Part shown: positions 1 to 16,029 of the stretch, one piece after another
How positions within the stretch are numbered: position 1 is the first letter of the stretch
Layout: every line of letters begins with the position of its first letter
DNA from: Neocallimastix lanati (nom. inval.)
Lineage: Eukaryota > Neocallimastigomycota > Neocallimastigomycetes > Neocallimastigales > Neocallimastigaceae
Length of the DNA: 64,000 nt
Reading direction: 5' to 3'
NCBI GenBank assembly: GCA_016946835.1
Contig: JACVTC010000019.1
Location: 1,680,001 to 1,744,000, forward strand
The notes under the pieces: model-generated
Seen by the model: only the letters and a program-made list of their open reading frames with translations
The model's database searches: none
Told to the model about the DNA's origin: nothing
Position numbers and translations under genes: made by a program

Positions 1-2063
1 TATTGCCTTTGAAGCTTACACAGGAGAAGATAATATGGCTTTAAATTCTACAAAAGCGATTGCTACTACTATTATAGAATCCGCTAAAAATAATGGTGAT
101 ACGCAAATTAATAATACCATTGATACTCTAATAGCTAATACTGCTCTTACCGAAGAAAATAATCGTAAATATATATACATATTTTTTTTTTTAGTTTACA
201 ATCTAATACAGTAGAATAATTTATTATATATGAAATGTGTTGTAATTTTAAATAATTATATATATATATATATATAATTCTGAATTAATATATATATGTT
301 TAAATAATTATTATAAATAATTATTTTAATTAATATTATAATTTTTTCTTTTGATATTTTGAAATTACAAATTATTAGAAGTTGGAGATTTAGGTCAAGT
401 AAACTATATACAATTTCTTCAAGAAAAACTTGGTTCAACACTTCAAATGGAAGATTTCAAAACTAAAAATGGTACACTCACCGTTAGTGTTGGAGGGTAA
501 ATAGATCAATAAAACTTTTTTCATTCTTTCTCTTTATATTACCAAATATATACAATAATTTTATTTTTTGATAATAATATTTAAAATATAAAACGTATAT
601 ATGTTATTTTTATTATTAACACAAACATATATGCAATAAATAAATTTTTTTTACTTGTATATTCAAAAATAAATTTTAATAGAGAAGAAAAAATTTTTGA
701 AAAAATTACTTTATCTTTAAGTGGCCAGTATTCTCGTTATCTTGTGAAACCAAATTTCAATTTAAAGATTAGAGGTAAAAAGGATTTATTTGGACGTTCT
801 CAATTTAAACTTCGTTCTGATTTAACCGAACCAACTTTCTTAAGATCTAAATTAACATCTGATGTTCATAAGAAAATGGGTGTCACTAGTATTTTAGCTA
901 ATTATGCTATATTTTATATTAATGATGAATATATGGGTTTATTTGTTTTAACTGATGCTTACAAATTACCATGGATTGAACAAGTTTATGGTGAAAAAGA
1001 TACTTCTCATTTATACAAGTGTAGCTTGCTAGCATATTTAAATGAAGATAGTGCTAACATTTGCGAAAACGAAAATGATGATATTGTTGATCCCACTGAA
1101 ATAAGTGAAGAATGGAGTACTTTTTTAAATACTATTTTTGAGGCTCAATCAGCCGAAGATATTGAAGATGTATTTGAAGTTGATCATTTTATTAAGGAAA
1201 TGGTTATTGAATATTTATTAGGTGCTTGGGATCATATTCAATTAGGTCATAATTTCTACTTGTATAAACAACCTAATGGTAAATGGATTTATTTAACTTA
1301 TGATCATGATCATACTTTTGGTATTAATCTTGATAGACTTTTTTTAGGTTATATTTACGTTGATTTACCAGAACGTTTGGAAAAGTTAGATTTTGATTAT
1401 CCAAACTATTCCTTTGAAAAGTGGACTCAAAAACGTCATCTCATTGATATATTAATTTTGAAGGATCCAACTCGTTTCAATCAAGTTTTAAAAGAAATTG
1501 TTGAAACGGTATTTAATCCAGCTACCCTTTTCCCACGTATTGATGAATTAAAGGAATTCATTAGACCATATGCCGAAAAAGATTATACTCCTGATAAGGA
1601 AGGTCATTACCCTGGTCGAATTAACGAACTTGGCAATAACCCATATACATTTGAACATTGGGAAGCCAATTCAGAATTTACATCTATTTCTACCATTCAA
1701 TACAATGGTTATGGTATTAAATACTGGATTCTTGCGAAGTATCGTTATATCTGTAGCACTTATGAAGGTATCGAATGTGATCCAGTTTATCTTGACGAAA
1801 ACTACAAATATGAAGTCGATGAATCTATTGAATTCAAAGGATATGATATATCATCTTATAATTCATCTGAAATAAATAATCCATATGCCTATTTATTAGA
1901 CTTGGATAAATTATTAAATCCTATCATCGTCGAAGAACCCGAACCTGTTGCAACAGAAATTAATGATGATGATGAAGCCTTAGATGTTGGAGATGATGCA
2001 GAATTTGAATCTGAATATGATTCTGGATCCGAATCTGAAACTGATGAAGTTGAAGATATCTAA
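1..2063 (+). CDS. CotH-family protein (spore-coat kinase-like), 5'-truncated by the window edge
   Basis: Three exons are visible: before 1 to 164, 379-496 and 683-2063, with introns 165-378 and 497-682 (GTAAAT donors, TTAG/ATAG acceptors); phase is kept across both. The product resembles the CotH family, first known from Bacillus spore coats as atypical protein kinases and expanded in anaerobic gut fungi. Landmarks: 'KPNFNLKIRGKKDLFG' near 747, then 'FKLRSDLTEPTFLRSKL', 'YINDEYMGLFVLTDAYKLPW', and 'YLTYDHDHTFGINLD' near 1296, matching the family's acidic metal-site D-x-D-x-T-F-G. The last 45 or so residues are an acidic Glu/Asp/Ser tail ending at TAA 2061-2063. No dockerin is visible in the part seen. 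The N-terminus, and any signal peptide, lies upstream of the window. The family is certain enough; substrate and location (probably secreted or surface) are inference. Confidence 0.85.
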
Positions 2064-2858
<795 letters not shown>

Positions 2859-2895
<37 letters not shown>

Positions 2896-3798
2896 TGAAT
2901 AGTTTAGATTCTTGGGAGAGTTTAATTATAATAATGCTTAACTTAGAATATCCCAAATTCAACTTAGGGTTTTCATGGATTGTACGTTTACTCTATGGTT
3001 ATAAATACAATACTATATTGCTATTAGAATGGGTAGAGTTTCAGAAGATTGTCCCAAGAATTGCCCCAGTTGTGGCGAAGGTAATCAATCTTTTGATCAT
3101 TGGATTTTTTAAATGTAATACTTCATGCATCTTTTAGATGGAATTCTATAAATTTCATTGATGAATCTCTATATTTTGTTTGTTAGGAAGATTAGAGTGT
3201 CTAATCCTCTTTCTTCCTATGACTCTATTTCTGATTTTGAAGATTATATCAATCATTATTTGTTTCTTCTTGATTGGAACTTTAGCTTTAAAATGAGATA
3301 CATTTTTCGATAGTGGGGAACAGAGACAATTAAATGAACTACTTTTTTAAAGGCTTCATCTGAGTCAACCTATTTCAAAAAATGTGTGGGCTTAGAGGAA
3401 TTCTTAACTAGTGCAATACCTATCATAAGTAGTTCGTTTGAGCTATTATTTGATAGGTATTCCAAATTACCAAGCTTAACCAAGAGTGTCGACGTTGTAC
3501 TGGTAAGGCATAATGATAATACAGGATCATCATCTATTTCTACGAAAGGGTGAATCTCTCCTTAGTAGTTCAATAAATAATGAATCTGGGGAGAGTTAAG
3601 TGGACACCACACTATCTATTTTAAAAGATGTTACATCTAGATTTCATTATTTTATTTTATTTTTGAGCTTTTTTATTTTTTTTATTTTTAATTTTTTTTT
3701 AACTTTTATTTTTATTTTTAATTTCAAATGTACTTTTTACCTACATGTATTTCTTTATAATAAAATTAATAAAATTATGAAAGTATATTATCTTCCTG

Positions 3799-3840
<42 letters not shown>
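2859..3840 (+). mobile_element. Non-LTR retrotransposon (LINE) relic: C-terminal ORF2 and 3' UTR
   Basis: After a 35-base T run, broken frames on the + strand carry LINE ORF2 features. At about 3023-3100 a frame reads 'IRMGRVSEDCPKNCPSCGEG' and then N-Q-S-F-D-H-W, which fits the zinc-binding module that follows reverse transcriptase in LINEs (R-x-G, CPxC, H). From about 3215 to 3555 a second frame with two stops reads 'YDSISDFEDYINHYLFLLDW', 'LTSAIPIISSSFELLFDRY' and 'SVDVVLVRHNDN'. It ends in the 3' UTR, where small hairpins sit at 3600-3629, followed by about 170 AT-rich bases and a 39-base A run (3802-3840) that could be the poly(A) tail. Frames are interrupted by stops and shifts, so the copy is dead. 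The clade cannot be told from this piece. Confidence 0.65.
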
Positions 3841-3842
<2 letters not shown>

Positions 3843-3965
3843 AGTGGATACCACTTATCTTTAATGGTGTTGTTTTATTTAATATTCATTATTTGAATTT
3901 TTAGGAAAGAGGGGGTAAATTCCGTCTAGTACACACAGCAGCAAAGTTCATAGAACTTAACTGTC
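3841..3965 (+). mobile_element. Second LINE 3'-end fragment abutting the poly(A)
   Basis: Directly after the A run, 'TTAGTGGATACCACTTATC' repeats the 3'-end motif of the copy before it (GTGG-ACA-CCAC at 3600), with the same 4-5 bp stem and 3-base loop. The following 100 bases include a GC-richer piece (about 3895-3960) that I cannot assign. Confidence 0.45.
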
Positions 3966-4321
3966 TATTTCTATAGTATTACATATTTATTTTATTATTT
4001 TTAATTTTTTTTTTACATAAATTTTATTTTGTTTTTTCATGTATTATTTTATTATACTGTTAACCTAATGTATTACACTCAAATTAATTAACTATGAAAA
4101 AAAAGCAAAGAAGTGTATGGTCTTCCATGCCTTCTCTGTATTAGAATTCAATAAATTAATAAAAAAACGGACAGCAATAAAAAAAAAATTAAATAAATAA
4201 AAAAAAACAAAAAAAGTATTAAAAAAAAAAAAAATTATTAATGAAGTTCTGTATTTATTATTATTATTATTATTTTTAAAGAAAAAGAATACTTATCAAT
4301 TCATCATTATGTATTTTTTAA

Positions 4322-4560
<239 letters not shown>

Positions 4561-5831
4561 TTTAATTATTTCGTATAACTACTAGTTTACATTTTAGGAG
4601 TATTAACCATAAGTATTTTTTTATGAAAAAGGTCAACCCCCAGAAAATTTGAATTAAAGGAAGTGACTTTGATGTAATGTTAACATAATTTTATGGAAAT
4701 TTTTAATAGATAGTTTCTCTTTATAGAAAAAAAATTTAAACAAAAAATTTAGTAATAAAAATAAATATTTAATTAATAAACAAGGAATAATTCAAATGGT
4801 TTATCTCTTTATTCTTTATAATTTTCCGATTCTATTAATTTTTTTTTCAATATTTAATATAAGTAAATATTTATTTCTAACTAATAGGTAAGGTGAATTT
4901 TGTATTATTTTCATTCTTTAATAGTTATAATAAAATAAAAAGAAAAATATTCTTTTATTATTGTTATTACATTTATTATAATAGTTATTTTATCATAGTT
5001 ATTATTATATATTTAATTTAAAACTTATTTCTTTTTAATTAAAGAATAATATTAATGATCCTTGAAAAAAAAAAATAAGTTAAATTCTCTCTTAATTAGT
5101 AATAATACTATTTTAAGAATGATCAGTGTAGAACAAAACTTTAATAATAGTAAAATTATAAATTTATGAAATAATAAAATTTAAAATTTAAACATTCATT
5201 CATTTTTTTTTTTAATTACTATATTAATATATTGTTACTATTTCAACGGCTTATCAAATTATTAAATTATTATTTTGTATATAATATAATTTTCCAATAT
5301 TTTTTTTATTAAAAAAAAAAAAAATTAGAATTGACATCTTGGTTATGTCTATTTTAATTAGGGTTATATTTTTTTTATTAATTTATTATTCTTTTAAAAG
5401 AAATAATTCATAAAATAAAATATTACAAAATAATCATATTATTAAATAATAATAAATAAAGTTTAAACAAAACATAAAAAGCATAAAATAATAATTAAAA
5501 TTTGTCACAGAATTTTTGTATATTTTAATAAATTATCCGTCTAGTATAATTGATATTAAATAAAAATATATTATTTTTATATATTAAATATATCAGGTAA
5601 TATACATAATTTATATTACAATAAATTATTTTTAATAGAATATTATATAAAATAATATTATATAAAATAAAAATACCAAAGTTTTAAAAAAGAAAAGGAA
5701 AAAATCATTATTGTTATTATTACAATAATTGACTCTATAAATTAATTAAAATTTAACAGTTATAATTAAAATTGTTTATATTAATATAACATATAATATA
5801 AAATATTATAATTAATAATAAACAGATATGT

Positions 5832-5881
5832 TATTATTATATTTGATTATTATTGAATAATAATAATCAAATATAATAATA
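5832..5881. repeat. Perfect inverted repeat, 23-bp arms
   Basis: Arms 5832-5854 and 5859-5881 are exact reverse complements separated by 4 bases. The arms carry a single G/C pair (5845 with 5868). Confidence 0.8.
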
Positions 5882-7082
5882 GTAAAGTATTTAAGTATTA
5901 AATAATACAATTTACAATAATAATAATAATTATAATAATATATATAATTTTAATTATAATTTTAATAATAATAATAAATAAAAAAACAAATAATAATTAT
6001 TTAGAGTTTCAATAGATAGATATTTATTAAATTTAGTTTTTAATCTAAAATTCTAGAAAAGAAATTAAATTAAAATTGAATGTCAAAATGTTATGTTATA
6101 AATCCTAAATATACAAGAACTACTTTCTTTGTATAATTAGAGTTTAATATATATATATAAAAAAAAAGCATTAATAAAAAGTAGTAAATATATAATTAAA
6201 TAACCATATGTAATTAAGAAATCAAAATGTTTATTATTTAATTTTGTGTAGTTATTGTTACAGAAAAAAGTTATTTATAAAGCTCAAAAACTTTTTAATC
6301 ATAAATAATAAATAAATAATTAGGTTAATGTACAGTACAAAGAGTGTATGTACATTTTTGAAAAAAAATTATTTTTTATTAAGAAAGAAAAAAGGCATTA
6401 AATTAATAGTAATAATTATAAAAAAAAATAAAAAAATATTAGATAATTGTTTTTAAAAAAAAAAAATCAAATTAAATAATAAAAAAACTTTAAAGATAAT
6501 AAATTGTTTGAAAAAATAATAAATTTATTAAATTAAAAGTTTATTAATGGTTATGTAAAATTGAAACATTTAATAAAATATAAAAAACAATACATAAATA
6601 ATTGTATATATTTAATACAAAAAAAAAAAAAAAAATAGAAAAATTTGTAATGGAATTTGTACTAATAATTTAAATTTTGATAATTAATGATATTCATTAT
6701 AATAATATTAGTAATAATAATAATAACATATCACTAAAAAAAAAAAAAAAATTAATACACATATTAAAATCAACATTTATGATATAAAAAAAAACATAAT
6801 GAACATTATATATATATGTCATACTAATTATAAAGATGGATTCTATTATGCAATATTAAATGAAACAATAAAAAAAAATTCATTAAATTATTTTTAACAA
6901 AAATAGAATTCTATTTTTTTTTACTATTTTTGGCGGTGTCATCCTATTAATAAATTGATTGGTGAATTAATTATATAGATGTATATATCATTTATTATTT
7001 TTTTAATTTGATAACTTAATTTATAAATTTTTTTTATTTCTAATTAACATTTAGTTAGAGATATCTGAAATAAATTAATATT

Positions 7083-7230
7083 TTAATTAAAATATCATAA
7101 AATAATAGACAATTATTAATTATATTGTTAATATAAAGATTAAATATTTGTTTCTATTAATTAAAATATCATAAAATAATAGACAATTATTAATTATATT
7201 GTTAATATAAAGATTAAATATTTGTTTCTA
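7083..7230. repeat. Perfect 74-bp tandem duplication
   Basis: Positions 7083-7156 and 7157-7230 read identically, both beginning TTAATTAAAATATCATAAAA and ending TATTTGTTTCTA. There is no microsatellite inside, so this is a recent duplication of unique sequence. Confidence 0.85.
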
Positions 7231-7504
7231 TTCTATTATCTTTAATAAAAAGATATAAAAAACTTTTATAAATTTATAATAAATTAAAATAAAATTTAAA
7301 TATACTATATATTCAATTATAATTGTATTTTATATTAAATATATAAATATATATATTAAGATCAAATATTTTTTTTTTCTTATTAATAATAAATCTTTTA
7401 TTCATTAATTATCAATATGAATATATATAACATTCATATTTTTTCTTTTTAAAAAATAAAAATGACTTTTTTTATATTGAATTTTAGTATTTTAAAAATC
7501 TTTG

Positions 7505-7670
7505 ACTTCTGGGATGGCAAGGAGGTAATCTGTAGTGGGCTCTGCTTTCCCTTGAGGATTCCTTAGAGTGGAGTTTCTTCGCATATGGGGAGTTGCGAGC
7601 GTCGACGCCGTACCGGTATGACAGTTAAATATACACCCATATTATAATGGGGGAGACATAAGTCTTCAAT
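7505..7670 (+). mobile_element. GC-rich LINE 3' relic
   Basis: An island of roughly balanced composition in almost pure A/T. Bases 7597-7623 align to 3484-3510 in the LINE relic upstream: both contain GTCGACG..GTAC.GGTA, and most differences are C here against T there. In one frame they encode S-V-D-A-V-P-V and S-V-D-V-V-L-V. Both are followed by a GGGGA-GA..AAGT motif (near 7650 and 3588). The hairpin end of the other copies is not recognisable here. Confidence 0.55.
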
Positions 7671-11557
<3,887 letters not shown>

Positions 11558-14207
11558 ATGAGTTATCAAAAAAGGATAGATTTCAGGATCTATCTCTTAT
11601 TTTTATTTATTTTTATAACAACAATATCAGGAATTTTCTATGGGTTAATAAAGTATGACATTTTTATTATTATTATTTCTTTTTATTATATACTTATATA
11701 TATATATTTTTATTTTTATTAATTTATTTATGTTCCCCTTTTGTTTATTTTATTACTTAAATATTGTATGTATTATAATTCTGTCAAATATATGCTTATA
11801 TATATATATAATAGATCAGGAGTATTAAGGTTAAAATTTGTGGGAAATAGTAAACAAGTAGACGAAATAGATAGTAAACTTTCTTTTCAAATTTCTATTC
11901 CATTAGCTATCCTTTTTATTGTTACGATTTACCTTTTTAATAAAAAGAAAAATCATCATTTAATTAATTATCGTCCTCTCATTCTTTGTAAAATAGCAGC
12001 AATAGGTTCTGCTATTTATTGTGTTGTCCTTCCAGTAAGTTTTATATATATATGGAAAAAATATATATTAATGATAGAATTAAAAAATTATATTAATTAT
12101 TTTGAAATTTATGTTTTATACTGAGTTATAATTGAATAATTATATATTATATATTAAAATATATAATATTTTTAATAAAAAAAAATATTTTATATGTTAT
12201 AATTATTTGTTTATTTATTTGTTATTTATATTATAGATTTTGTTATCTTACAGTGAAAGATTATTCGGTGAATATCGTCATTTTGTAATCTTAGGTTTTA
12301 CTCTTATTTTTGCACCAATGACAATATTAGCAAGTATGTCAAGATATGTTAAATTATTTTTATTAAATAGAAGAGATATTGGCAGAATGAAATTATATAA
12401 TAATAGTCAGAATAGTATTTTTTCAGGAAATGATTCCAATTTTGAACCAAATGAATATTTAAAGCGTTTAAATAAACTAGTAAGTAGACAAATCACTTTA
12501 ACCCTTTTTGTCGGACCTTATTTAGTTTTACTTATATGGAGTTTAATTATTTTGATATTACAAAAAGATAAAAAGAGTAGAGACAGTAGATTAGTCACTT
12601 TTTCTCCAATTATTTTTATAACTTCAATTTCTCTCCTTTTTATTCCATATTTATACTTAGAGCTTTATAAAACTCTTAATTTTGTAAATCAATTTGATAT
12701 TATTTCATCCTTTGTTACCGTTAGTCTAGCTTCTGTTTTATTTATGTGTACCTTATTCAGAATTAATGATAAAGATGGATTAACTACAGTTAAAAGCTCA
12801 TCCCTCTTTTTCATCATTCCTACTTTCTTTACATTTTTCAATGCGATCTGTATTCCTTTAATTGAAGTTTTCATCTCAAACAGAAAATTGAAAGGTAAAA
12901 AGATGCTGAATAAAAAGGAATTCACTAAACTTTTATTAGGTAGTCGTTATATTGAATCTTTGAAATCTACTGCTATTAAATGCTATTGTGTGGAAACCGT
13001 ATTATTCTGGGATATGCATTTGAAGTTGATGAAAAAGGTCAATGAAGCACTCAGTAAAAATGAACATCAATCTGATGAGAGCATCATTGCAATAAAACAA
13101 AATGGTTTTACCTGTACCAACATCTCTTCCCCAATTCCAACGAATTATGATCTTCTTTTAGATTTAAATAAAAATATTTTCGGTAGTGATAATAATACCA
13201 TCCTTTACGCTGGCTGTAATTATAATAATATTAATGATATTAATCATTTCCTAGTAAATTCAACACTCGATTCAAGAGGTGGCAATCCTGAGGAAAGAAA
13301 TATATCAATGAATAGATCAAGAGGTGGTTATCCTGAAGAAAAAAAATTAACAATGAATGAATTGAGAGGTGGCTATCATGAGGAGAGAAATACATCAATG
13401 AATAGATCAAGAGGTGGTTATCCTGAAGAAAAAAAATTAACAATGAATGAAATGAGAGGTGGCTATCATGAGGAGAGAAATACGTCAATGAATAGATCAA
13501 GAAGTCGTTCAGAGGATAGAAATTTATCAATGAATAGATCGAGAGGCCGGACCAATAATTTCGATTGTCATAATAATTATGGTAATTCTACAAATGATTT
13601 TTCTATACCTTCTGTAACCGTTTATAATGATAATACAATACCCCCAAGACGTTCTAATCCTTATTCAAAATCAATTTATCATCATCAAAAAAATGAGAAC
13701 TCTATTTCACAATTTTCTAATTTTTCTTATCCTAATTCCAGTAGTTATTTGGATTCATCCACAAACAGTGAAATGGTTGAACTTCTCTATAACAATGAAC
13801 CAGTAAACCTTACCATCAATAGATCCTTAGAAAGAGGTAATATCAATCATGCTTTTAGTGTGGCATCCTCATCTACCTTAATAAATAATAAAACCTACAG
13901 TAAACCTACCCATATTAGAAATAATAGTTTAAATAATATTAATACTGATATCTTTTATGAATTATTCCATGTCAATCCGGAACATGTGGAATTACCTACA
14001 GAGCTATGGCATGATTATAAATACTTGTACTATTCCTTCATATCCGATCGAAGTTTAGCTACTATTAATCTCGATACCAATATCATCAATAGTATTGAAA
14101 AATCTATAAAAAATAATAATTATACCATTGATATGTTTTTCCCTGCCATCTCTGAAACTGTCGATTTAATATATCAAAACTTTTATCCAAAACTTTTAAT
14201 GAAATGA
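11558..14207 (+). CDS. Multi-pass membrane protein with a split RGS domain (7TM-RGS hybrid)
   Basis: Exons 11558-11652, 11815-12034 and 12237-14207 join in frame (introns GTATGA..ATAG and GTAAGT..ATAG) to give 761 residues. There are about eight hydrophobic segments between residues 10 and 320: IYLLFLFIFITTISGIFYGL, ISIPLAILFIVTIYLF, LILCKIAAIGSAIYCVVLP, FVILGFTLIFAPMTILA, TLFVGPYLVLLIWSLIIL, FSPIIFITSISLLFIPYLYL, IISSFVTVSLASVLFMC and LFFIIPTFFTFFNAICIPL. The first could be a signal anchor. An RGS N-half follows (about 328-376, 'CVETVLFWDMHLKLMKK'), then an insert of about 300 residues rich in Asn, Ser and Arg, then an RGS C-half (682-761: 'YKYLYYSFISDRSLATINLD', 'MFFPAISETVDLIYQNFYP'). RGS domains accelerate GTP hydrolysis by G-alpha. 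Fusion to a 7TM domain is known from plants and lower fungi. The start is the first ATG before the first hydrophobic segment; an upstream exon cannot be excluded. Confidence 0.75.
13270..13560 (+). repeat. Coding 45/90-bp tandem repeat inside the RGS insert
   Basis: Units of 15 residues alternate two forms, 'SRGGYPEEKKLTMNE' and 'RGGYHEERNTSMNR', giving a 90-bp higher period (for example AATAGATCAAGAGGTGGTTA at 13311 and 13401). Five units are followed by two decayed ones (SRSRSEDRNLSMNR, SRGRTNN). The composition is Arg/Gly/Glu/Asn, probably disordered and surface exposed. Confidence 0.85.
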
Positions 14208-14948
14208 AAACAAAAAAAAAATTTTTTTATATTACTTAAAATGCAACAATAAGCATATATTAAAAAAGAGAAGTAAAAATATATATAAAAAAAAATAATT
14301 ATAACAAAATAATAATAATAATAATAATAATATTAATAATAATAAAACTTACAGAAACATAATAATAATAATAGTATATTATTATTATTATTTTTTAAAT
14401 AAATAAAAAATAAAAAAAGTGAAGCATTTGGCCTTCATTAGAAATAAAATTAAAACAAAACGAATTAACAAAATATCTTTAATATATATATATATATATA
14501 TATAATATAATAATTTTTCATATAAATTAAAACATTTTGTAAAAAAAAAAAAAAAAAAAAATCATATATATAATTTGAAATTTTTGAAAAAATTTTAATA
14601 TATTCATAATTGAAAATAGGAAATTTTTTTTTTTTTTTTTTAAAAAAAAAAAGGAATATTTTATTTTTTTATTTTAATTTTTATTTATTATATTTATTTA
14701 GATTTAGTGAAAAACAAACAAACTAACAAAAAAGGGTTTATATTATTATAGAAGATTATTCATTTTAATTTATTTTTATATATTATCAATGTAATTTTTT
14801 TATATTAATAAATAAATAAATAAAAATTTAAAACAATTTAAAAAAATTTTTTTTTTTTTCAAATTTTTATTGTTTTAATAATAATTTTAATATTTTCATT
14901 ATTTTCGAAATACAAAAAAGTTTTGTGCTTTTTTATTTTTTATTTTTC

Positions 14949-15006
<58 letters not shown>

Positions 15007-15416
15007 CAGGGAAGAGAATAAACTTCCATAATTTTATTAATTTGATTATAAAAGATACATGTAGATAAGAAGTACATTAGAAATTAAAAATAAAAATAAA
15101 AGATTTTTTTATACATAAATTATTCCTTTATTTTATTATAAAATATTTATATATAAATTATTTTCATTAATTTAAAAGCTTTTTAGGAATGTATATCCTT
15201 CTATGGGGTTCTTTGAGGGAATACCATTTTAAATCCTGTGATACCAGAGATGATGGTAAAAATCTAAGCAATGGTCAATGGTTGTTTTGGTGAAATTTCC
15301 CCAATGTAAAAAATTCGTTCCTTGAGGGGACCACGTACTTTGTTATGTACCATAAATGAACATTTTATTATTTATTATTTAAATGGTTTCAAAAGATTTA
15401 GTTACTTTTTATTGGT

Positions 15417-15453
<37 letters not shown>

Positions 15454-16029
15454 GGTTGACTGCTTAATTAGATACAAGACATTATTATTATTTTTTTTTT
15501 TTTTCCATTTATTACTCTTAATCTATAATGAACATATATATTATACTGATAGTTAACTGCTTTATTAGATACAAGACATAAATTTTTTTCCATTTATTGC
15601 TCTTAATCTATAATGAACATATATATTATATTGACTTCATCCTTTATTTAGTATTTTTATGTTGTTTTATTTGAGTTATACATTTTTTTTTTTAAACTAT
15701 TTTTGTTTTTTTTTTAAAAAATTTTTTTCATTTGAACTTTTTTACCTTTTAATTTTTTTTTCTCATATATTTATTTTTTACTTTTATACTATTCTTATTT
15801 TGCTATATATTGGAATTAATCGGTTTTTAGTAAGATAATTAATAAAATTAGCCTTTTGTTTCTTTTATTTGTCAAATCTAAACTAATATTGAAAACGGTT
15901 ATTTGATCTATTCATATTTTTATTTTTTGTATACTTTTTTATATATCTTTTTATATATTTTTTATTTAATTGCATTTATATATATATATTTATTTATTAT
16001 TTATTATATTATGTTTTATATATATATTG
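14208..16029. other. Intergenic: homopolymers plus an unassigned GC-richer patch
   Basis: Contains (AAT)n near 14310-14345, a T run of about 51 at 14952-15002 and another near 15420-15451. The patch 15185-15350 is clearly richer in G and C ('CCTTGAGGGGACCACGTAC' near 15322) but has no open frame on either strand. It may be retroelement debris. Confidence 0.5.
15455..15637. repeat. Imperfect tandem duplication, about 97 bp
   Basis: 'TTAGATACAAGACAT' followed by poly-T, 'CCATTTATT', 'CTCTTAATCTATAATGAAC' and 'ATATATATTATA' occurs at 15455-15551 and again at 15552-15637, with a shorter T run in the second copy and a few substitutions. Confidence 0.85.

Noticed and set aside
1570-1875. 101-codon frame in the CotH gene
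   Set aside because: Out-of-frame shadow of the CotH exon.
13240-13530. Minus-strand frame with repeats
   Set aside because: Antisense shadow of the 15-residue repeats in the RGS insert.
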